A stretch of DNA of 64,000 nt, taken from positions 124,001-188,000 of the forward strand of contig JAHJHR010000018.1 of NCBI GenBank assembly GCA_018823745.1. Reading direction: 5' to 3'. Source of the DNA: Alphaproteobacteria bacterium (lineage in GTDB: Bacteria > Pseudomonadota > Alphaproteobacteria > Oceanibaculales > Oceanibaculaceae). Of this stretch, positions 58,672 through 64,000 are shown one piece after another. How positions within the stretch are numbered: position 1 is the stretch's first letter; each line of letters starts with the position of its first letter. The translations under genes were made by a program, and so were the position numbers. The notes beneath the pieces are model-generated. The model did not search any database. It was not told where the DNA came from and saw only the letters and a list, made by a program, of their open reading frames with translations.

Positions 58672-60250
58672 ATGTCGGGGTCCGACCGGAAGACCTTCTA
58701 CCTCACCACGGCCATTTCCTACCCAAATGGCGCGCCGCATATTGGCCATGCCTATGAGGCCATCGCCAGCGATGTGATCGCGCGCTTCAAGCGGTTGGAT
58801 GGCTATGAGGTGATGTTCCTGACCGGCACCGACGAGCACGGCCAGAAGATGCAGCAGACGGCGGAAAGGCTGGGCATCACGCCCCGCCAGCTTGCCGACG
58901 AGATGGCGCCGAAATTCCAGGCCATGGTCAAGCATCTGAACATCTCCAACGATGATTTCATCCGCACCACCGAGCCCCGGCACTACGCCTCCGTCAGCGA
59001 GCTGTGGGAGCGCATGAAGCATGCCGGTGACATCTATCTCGGCAAGTATGGCGGCTGGTATTCGGTGCGCGACGAGGCCTATTTCGGCGAGGATGAGCTG
59101 ACCACCCAGCCCGACGGCTCCAAGCTGGCGCCGACTGGCGTTCCGGTCGAATGGGTCGAGGAGGAAAGCTATTTCTTCAGGCTGTCTGCCTATCAGGACC
59201 GGCTGCTGGCGCATTACGAGGCCAACCCCGGCTTCATCCAGCCGGATGGCCGGCGCAACGAGGTGATGAGCTTCGTGAAGGCCGGGCTGAAGGATCTGTC
59301 GATCTCCCGCACCACCTTCGACTGGGGCGTGCCGGTGCCGGGTGATCCGAAGCATGTCATGTATGTCTGGGTCGATGCGCTGACCAACTACATCACCGGC
59401 ATCGGCTATCCGGAGCGCGGCGGCGAGGCATTCGGGAAATTCTGGCCGGCCGATCTGCATGTCATCGGCAAGGATATCGTGCGCTTCCACGCGGTCTACT
59501 GGCCGGCCTTCCTGATGTCGGCCGATCTGCCGCTGCCGAAGCACGTCTTCGGCCATGGCTTCCTGACCAACCGCGGCGAGAAAATGTCGAAATCGGTCGG
59601 CAATGTCATCGACCCGATCGCCATGGCCGATACCTATGGCGTTGACCAGATCCGCTATTTCTTCTGCCGCGAGGTGCCGTTCGGGCAGGATGGCAGCTAC
59701 AGCCATGAGGCGCTGGTGAACCGCAGCAATGCCGATCTTGCCAATGATTTCGGCAATCTGGCGCAGCGCTCGCTCTCCATGATCGCCAAGAATTGCGGCG
59801 GCGTGGTGCCGGAGCCGGGCGATTTCAGCGAGGCAGACCAGCTGATGCTGGACCAGACCGACGCGCTGCTCGGAGCAGTCCGCACCTCGATGAACCGCTT
59901 TGAGATCCACACGATGCTGGCGCAGGTCTGGGGCGTGATCGGCGAGGCCAATCGCTATTTCGCCGGCGAGGCCCCCCTGGGCGCTGAAGAAGACCGATCC
60001 GAAGCGCATGGAAACCGTGCTCTACGTCACCGCCGAAGTGGTGCGCCAGGCGGCCATCCTGGCCCAGACAGCCACCCCGGCCGGCGCCGAGAAGTTGCTG
60101 GACAGCCTGGCCGTGGCACCCGGGGACCGCAGCTTTGCCAGCCTGGGCCAGGCAGGGCGGCTGAAGCCCGGTACGGTCCTGCCGGCCCCAGCGCCGGCCT
60201 TCCCGCGCTGGGTGGAAGAGGGCGACACACAGGGCAGGGGGGAAGCCTGA
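58672..60250 (+). CDS. metG: Methionine--tRNA ligase with an apparent one-base frameshift
   Basis: A class I methionyl-tRNA synthetase of about 525 residues if one base is removed. The first 435 residues read normally: [11 protein letters not shown] (HIGH-type), [11 protein letters not shown] and EKMSKSVGN (KMSKS). After FAGEAP the frame is lost at a run of six C (59972-59977). Five C would restore W-A-L-K-K-T-D-P and the remaining anticodon-binding domain, which reads on from ATG 60008 ([16 protein letters not shown]) to TGA 60248-60250, overlapping tatD in TGATG. As given, the protein would run on into tatD. Sequencing error, real mutation or slippage are all possible. Confidence 0.85.
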
Positions 60251-61044
60251 TGCTGGTCGACAGTCACTGCCATCTCGATTTCCCGGATTTCGCGGAGGAG
60301 CTGGATGCGGTCGTCGAGCGTGCCCGTGCGGCCGGCGTGGCGCGCATGGTGACGATCTGCACCAAGATTACCGAATTCGGGCGGGTGCGGGGCATCGCCG
60401 AGCGCTATGACGACATTTACTGCACCGTCGGCATCCATCCGCATGAGGCGGACAGCCAGCCGGAGACCGATGCCGCCCGGCTGATCGCCGAAGCGCAGCA
60501 TCCGAAGGTTGTTGGCATTGGCGAAAGCGGGCTGGATTATTTCTACGAGCATAGCGGCCGGGAAGCCCAGCAGCGCAGCTTCCGCGCCCATATCAAGGCG
60601 GCCCGCGAAACCGGCCTGCCGCTGGTCGTCCATACCCGCGATGCCGATGACGATACGGTCGCCATCCTGCGCGAGGAACATGGCGAAGGAGCCTTTCCCG
60701 GACTCATTCACTGTTTCAGCTCCTCGCGCGAACTTGCTGAAAAATCAATAGAACTCGGTTTGTATATATCGCTCAGCGGCATCGTTACCTTCAAGAAGGC
60801 GGTCGATCTGCAGGAAACCGTGCGCGCACTACCGCTCGACCGGCTGCTGCTGGAGACTGATTCCCCCTATCTGGCGCCGATTCCGCACCGGGGAAGGCGC
60901 AATGAGCCGGCCTTCGTTGCCCATACCGCCAAGATGGTGGCCGAGCTGAAAGGCCTCTCCATGGCCGAGGTCGAGAAGGCGACGACAGAGAATTTCGCGC
61001 GTCTTTTCAAGAAGGTAGAGATGCCTTCCGCGCAAGCCGCGTGA
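60250..61044 (+). CDS. TatD family metal-dependent hydrolase
   Basis: A 264-residue TIM-barrel DNase-like hydrolase of the TatD/YcfH group. The N-terminal [12 protein letters not shown] motif holds the first two metal-binding His. [23 protein letters not shown] and ETDSPYLAP complete the site. ATG 60250 overlaps the true metG stop by one base. Because of the metG frameshift it can also be read as the C-terminal part of a fused open frame, which is judged an artefact. It is followed 10 nt later by a metallo-beta-lactamase-fold gene. Confidence 0.92.
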   Translation: MLVDSHCHLDFPDFAEELDAVVERARAAGVARMVTICTKITEFGRVRGIAERYDDIYCTVGIHPHEADSQPETDAARLIAEAQHPKVVGIGESGLDYFYEHSGREAQQRSFRAHIKAARETGLPLVVHTRDADDDTVAILREEHGEGAFPGLIHCFSSSRELAEKSIELGLYISLSGIVTFKKAVDLQETVRALPLDRLLLETDSPYLAPIPHRGRRNEPAFVAHTAKMVAELKGLSMAEVEKATTENFARLFKKVEMPSAQAA

Positions 61045-61054
61045 AGGCGCTAGC

Positions 61055-61855
61055 ATGAGGCTGACCATCCTGGGCTGCGGTTCCTCCACCGGCGTACCGG
61101 TGATCGGCGGCGACTGGGGCAATTGCGACCCGACCAACCCGAAGAACCGCCGTCGGCGCGCCTCGATCCTCTTCCAGCATGAGGAGACTACCCTGCTGGT
61201 TGATACACCGCCGGACCTGCATGACCAGCTGGTCGATGCGGAAGTGCGGGATGTCACGGCCATACTCTATACCCATGCCCATGCCGACCATCTGCACGGC
61301 ATTGACGAGGTGAGGGGGCTCAATCTGCTGGTTGATCGCTGGATCGACTGCTACGCCGATGCCCCGACGATGGAGATGATCGAAGCCCGCTTCGCCTATG
61401 TGTTTCGGCCGATTGACGGGAACTACTTCTACAAACCCTGTCTTACCCCGCATCTGATCGAGGGTCCGTTCCAGGTCGGCACGGTCAAGGTGACGCCCTT
61501 CATGCAGGATCATGGCTATGCCATCTCCCGGTCAGGTCATTTTGGTTCCTTGGGTTTTCGCTTCGATATGCCGGACGGAACCAGTGCCGCCTACTCAACC
61601 GACGTGGTGAACCTGTCGGAGGAGGCATTGGACCTGGTTGCCGGGGTGGATGTCTGGGTGGTCGACTGCCTGCGCTTCGAACCGCACCCGACCCATTCGC
61701 ATTTCGAGCGGACCATGGAATGGGTAGCGCGGGTGAAGCCTGGCCGGGCCATCCTGCATCACATGAACCACCAGGCCGATTACGCGGTATTACTGGCGGC
61801 CTGTCCGCCCGGCGTCGAGCCCGGCTATGACGGCATGGTGGTAGAGCTGAGCTAG
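61055..61855 (+). CDS. Metallo-beta-lactamase-fold hydrolase, PhnP-like
   Basis: A 266-residue MBL-fold enzyme. The N-terminal LGCGSSTGVPVIGGDWGNCDPTNPKNRRRR segment and the zinc motif THAHADHLHGIDEVR (H-x-H-x-D-H) place it near PhnP and YcbJ cyclic-phosphodiesterases. A later His in MQDHGY and His-Met-Asn-His (HHMNHQADYA) supply further ligands. It follows tatD, the common context for this family, often in the tmk-holB-metG-tatD run. The substrate is unknown. Its end overlaps the convergent esterase gene by four bases. Confidence 0.88.
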   Translation: MRLTILGCGSSTGVPVIGGDWGNCDPTNPKNRRRRASILFQHEETTLLVDTPPDLHDQLVDAEVRDVTAILYTHAHADHLHGIDEVRGLNLLVDRWIDCYADAPTMEMIEARFAYVFRPIDGNYFYKPCLTPHLIEGPFQVGTVKVTPFMQDHGYAISRSGHFGSLGFRFDMPDGTSAAYSTDVVNLSEEALDLVAGVDVWVVDCLRFEPHPTHSHFERTMEWVARVKPGRAILHHMNHQADYAVLLAACPPGVEPGYDGMVVELS

Positions 61856-62736
61856 CGCAGCGTCCCGGCCTCGAAATCGCGCAGCGCGCTGGTCACATCC
61901 TCGATCACCGGCAATGCCCCGGCCAGCGCCGGATAGAAGGCCAGCAGGATGCTGATATGGCCGGTATCGGGATATTCGACATGCCGCACCGGTACGTCAT
62001 GCGCGCGCAGTGCCGCCGCCAGCTTCTGCGAATTCACCGGATAGACCGTGCCGTCGCCCGTACCGTGCAGCAACAGCATGGGCGGGGCCTTGTCGGTGAC
62101 GAATTCGACCGGCTGGGTTTCCGCGCGGGTTTTGGCGGTGGCGAAGATATCGCGGGTTGATCTGTATTCGGTCGGATCTAAGGCGTAGGGGCCGGCGAGG
62201 CCGAAAAACCCTTTGATATCCGTCGTTTCCAGGCCTTCTGCCTGCAGGTAGTGCCGATCCAGTGCCAACATCGCACCCAGATGCGCGCCGGCCGAGTGAC
62301 CCCCCAGATAGAGCCGCTCGGGATCGCCGCCATGCTGCCGGATATTCTCATGCACCCAGCGCACCGCCTTGGCGCCATCCTCGATGAAGACCGGAAAGCG
62401 CACCGCCGGATAGACCCGGTAATCCGGGATCACCACGACATAGCCGCGTTTCACCAGTGCCTCGGCGACGAATTTGTAATCGCCGCGCGCGCCATTCTTC
62501 CAACCGCCGCCATAGAAGAACACCACGACCGGATGCAGTGCATCGCCGGCTGGCCGGTGTACATCCAGCCGGTGCCGGGGATCCGGCCCATAGGCGATAT
62601 CCGCCGTGACCGGGTAATCCTGCGCCAGCAGCGCCGCGTTCAGCGTTGCCAGGCCGGAGCAACCAGAGAGCAGCGAGGCGAGCAGCACAGGAATCGCCGT
62701 GAGTTTGATCGCACGCGCCAGAAGCAGCACCGACAT
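61852..62736 (-). CDS. Lipoprotein alpha/beta hydrolase (esterase/lipase-like)
   Basis: A 294-residue predicted lipoprotein with lipobox LLSGC at about residue 26. The oxyanion motif is FFYGGGWKNG (the HGGG equivalent), the nucleophile elbow is GGHSAGAHLGAM, the acid Asp is in HGTGDGTVYP and the His in DTGHISIL. This is the hormone-sensitive-lipase/BD-FAE-like esterase pattern. It should be anchored in the envelope. The substrate is unknown. It converges on the MBL gene (4-nt overlap) and is divergent from the methyltransferase. Confidence 0.85.
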   Translation of the reverse strand: MSVLLLARAIKLTAIPVLLASLLSGCSGLATLNAALLAQDYPVTADIAYGPDPRHRLDVHRPAGDALHPVVVFFYGGGWKNGARGDYKFVAEALVKRGYVVVIPDYRVYPAVRFPVFIEDGAKAVRWVHENIRQHGGDPERLYLGGHSAGAHLGAMLALDRHYLQAEGLETTDIKGFFGLAGPYALDPTEYRSTRDIFATAKTRAETQPVEFVTDKAPPMLLLHGTGDGTVYPVNSQKLAAALRAHDVPVRHVEYPDTGHISILLAFYPALAGALPVIEDVTSALRDFEAGTLR

Positions 62737-62829
62737 CGGGTTCAGGCTTTCTCGTTCGGAAACATCATTCTACCGTCAGATCGGTCGATTTCCGTACAAG
62801 TCGAGCCCTGATCGCCTAAGCTGCGCGCC

Positions 62830-63627
62830 ATGGAAGATGGCGCAGAATTTTTTAGCGGCCATAATCTGCGGGTCGGGTTCTACGATCTGCTGTTCGGCCG
62901 TGCCTCGAATCTCATCGGCGAGATGGATTTCTACCGTGACTTCACCGCTGGCGCCGGCTCTGTGCTGGAGGCCGCCTGCGGCAGCGGGAGGTTGTTTCCG
63001 GCGCTGGGCGCAGCAGACCGCCTTCTTGTCGGCTTTGATGCCTCGCTGGAACTCCTGCAACAGGCCCGGACGCATTATGGCAGCGATGCCAGCCTCGGGC
63101 GGCCCTTGCTCTGTGCCCAGCGGATGGAGAATTTCGCCTTTGGCCACCATTTCGAGCGCATCATCGTCGGCTATTACGGCCTGAGCTATGTGCTGGATGC
63201 GGAAGGGCGGCGCAGCTTTATGCAGCGCATCGCCGATCACCTGACGCCCGAGGGCCAGGCCGTGCTGCATCTGCCGGATGCCGATCTGCTGCGTCGGGCG
63301 GTTCCGCAGAGCGAGATCGATGCCCAGCGGGGCAGCCTGGTGCTGAAATCCGAAATTCCGGACTTCACCGGCAGGCTTGCCTATCAGACCACCGACAGCC
63401 GGGTGGAGGGGAATGGCGCCATCCATGTGACGGAACTGACATTCGCGCTGCTGGATGAGTCCGGCACGACACTGCGCGAGGAAACCGCCGCCATGCATTA
63501 TGCAATCCTCGACCGGCAGGATATAGAGGCGCTGGCTGCAAGCGCCGGGCTGCGGCTGGTGGAGAGCCTTTCAGGCTTCACTGAGGATAATGAATCAGAG
63601 CTGATCGTGACGCTGGTCCCAGCCTGA
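62830..63627 (+). CDS. Class I SAM-dependent methyltransferase
   Basis: A 265-residue methyltransferase-fold protein. Motif I is SVLEAACGSGRLFPAL (about 42-57), the acidic residue at the end of strand 2 is in VGFDASLELLQQA, and MENFAFGHHFERIIVGYYGLSYV fits the post-II region. The C-terminal half is a beta-rich extension. The methyl acceptor is unknown. It is divergent from the esterase gene with a 93-nt gap. Confidence 0.75.
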   Translation: MEDGAEFFSGHNLRVGFYDLLFGRASNLIGEMDFYRDFTAGAGSVLEAACGSGRLFPALGAADRLLVGFDASLELLQQARTHYGSDASLGRPLLCAQRMENFAFGHHFERIIVGYYGLSYVLDAEGRRSFMQRIADHLTPEGQAVLHLPDADLLRRAVPQSEIDAQRGSLVLKSEIPDFTGRLAYQTTDSRVEGNGAIHVTELTFALLDESGTTLREETAAMHYAILDRQDIEALAASAGLRLVESLSGFTEDNESELIVTLVPA

Positions 63628-63639
63628 TACAATATTTTC

Positions 63640-63655
63640 CATAATATATATTATG
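63640..63655. promoter_or_regulatory. 16-bp perfect AT palindrome in the gap before mazG
   Basis: CATAATATATATTATG is its own reverse complement and sits 13 nt after the methyltransferase stop in an otherwise GC-rich region. It could be an operator, a promoter core or a weak terminator. Its function is undetermined. Confidence 0.4.
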
Positions 63656-63784
63656 CGATAATCAGGTCACGCTCTCAACGCTTTCATCCTGCTCCCGATG
63701 CCGGTAGTCTCGCCCTGTTTTTGGCCAGTCCTTTTGGCCAGCAGTATGGCCCGTCTGGAAACCCCCCGAGGTTTGATCCGTCCG

Positions 63785-64000
63785 ATGACCGCCCCGATCG
63801 ACAGGCTGCTTGAAATCATGGCGCGGCTGCGGGCGCCGGATGGCTGTCCGTGGGATCGCGCGCAGAATTTTGCCAGCATCGCGCCCTACACCATCGAGGA
63901 AGCCTATGAGGTGGATGATGCGATCCGCCAGGGAGATATGGGCCAGCTGCGCGAGGAGCTGGGCGACCTCCTCCTCCAGGTCGTGTTCCATGCCCAGATG
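63785..64000 (+). CDS. mazG: Nucleoside triphosphate pyrophosphohydrolase MazG (N-terminal part)
   Basis: The first 72 codons of MazG, cut by the window end. The opening [23 protein letters not shown] and the metal-binding segment [10 protein letters not shown] with [17 protein letters not shown] are diagnostic of the all-alpha NTP-PPase fold (E-x-x-E and E-x-x-D). It hydrolyses NTPs and dNTPs to monophosphates. ATG 63785 is chosen; an in-frame ATG at 63746 would add 13 residues. Confidence 0.92.
   Translation, partial: MTAPIDRLLEIMARLRAPDGCPWDRAQNFASIAPYTIEEAYEVDDAIRQGDMGQLREELGDLLLQVVFHAQM

Noticed and set aside
58672..61044. A genuine MetG-TatD fusion protein
   Set aside because: The join lacks homology to either protein (an Arg/Gly/Pro-rich out-of-frame stretch), while the neighbouring frame carries the missing MetG C-terminus and a stop overlapping the tatD ATG.

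Overview
The window is a dense, GC-rich stretch of ordinary chromosome from an alphaproteobacterium, most likely a Rhodospirillales-type lineage. This is inferred from gene content: the erpA/dgt/argS order, a hydroxysqualene hopanoid module (hpnC-hpnD-hpnE), relatives of the mitochondrial complex I assembly factors NDUFAF3 and NDUFAF6, the sdhE-mfd-recG block, and a GTTC-N7-GTTC type SOS box. I see no prophage, insertion sequence, CRISPR array or integrated island. Many start codons are TTG or GTG, and translationally coupled overlaps (ATGA, TAATG, TTGA) are common.

Layout. 1-4.5 kb: the edge of a probable xthA, erpA, then dgt-argS-SPOR protein. 4.5-10.6 kb: a long forward run of nagZ, site-2 protease, scpA, scpB, an orphan ABC ATPase, tatA, tatB and tatC. 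10.7-14.7 kb: serS-surE-pcm-nlpD-like, matching the enterobacterial surE-pcm-nlpD order. 14.7-19.2 kb: an AAA ATPase facing yajC-secD-secF-Mth938/NDUFAF3-like. 19.3-24.6 kb: sodB and the hopanoid operon on the minus strand, then an NDUFAF6-like protein and a HAD hydrolase. 24.6-31.1 kb: trmFO, a diverged GGDEF/EAL-like protein, and uvrA/ssb divergent around an SOS operator. 31.2-37.5 kb: an orphan histidine kinase, a pentapeptide-repeat protein divergent from gyrA, coaD and tRNA-Lys. 37.5-46.4 kb: a class V aminotransferase, a fluoroacetate-dehalogenase-like hydrolase, a DUF502 membrane protein, recG, sdhE and mfd.

46.4-52.4 kb is the most accessory-like part. It holds a DsbA/FrnE protein with a small hypothetical, acyl-CoA synthetase plus NIPSNAP, a 42-residue membrane peptide, two tandem related proteins of unknown function behind a Fur-like operator, a serine beta-lactamase-like hydrolase and a 62-residue protein ending in the ESFPASDPP motif. 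52.4-61.9 kb: tRNA-Ser, a YdcF-like protein, a cell-wall set (mltB-like, rlpA, dacC-like), then tmk-holB-metG-tatD-MBL hydrolase. metG carries an apparent one-base insertion in a C6 tract that fuses it in frame to tatD. 61.9-64 kb: a lipoprotein esterase, a methyltransferase and the start of mazG.

No clearly new multigene system stands out. The best leads are the Fur-box tandem paralogue pair, the metG frameshift, the catalytically degenerate GGDEF/EAL-like protein, the pentapeptide protein facing gyrA, and several small or degenerate proteins.
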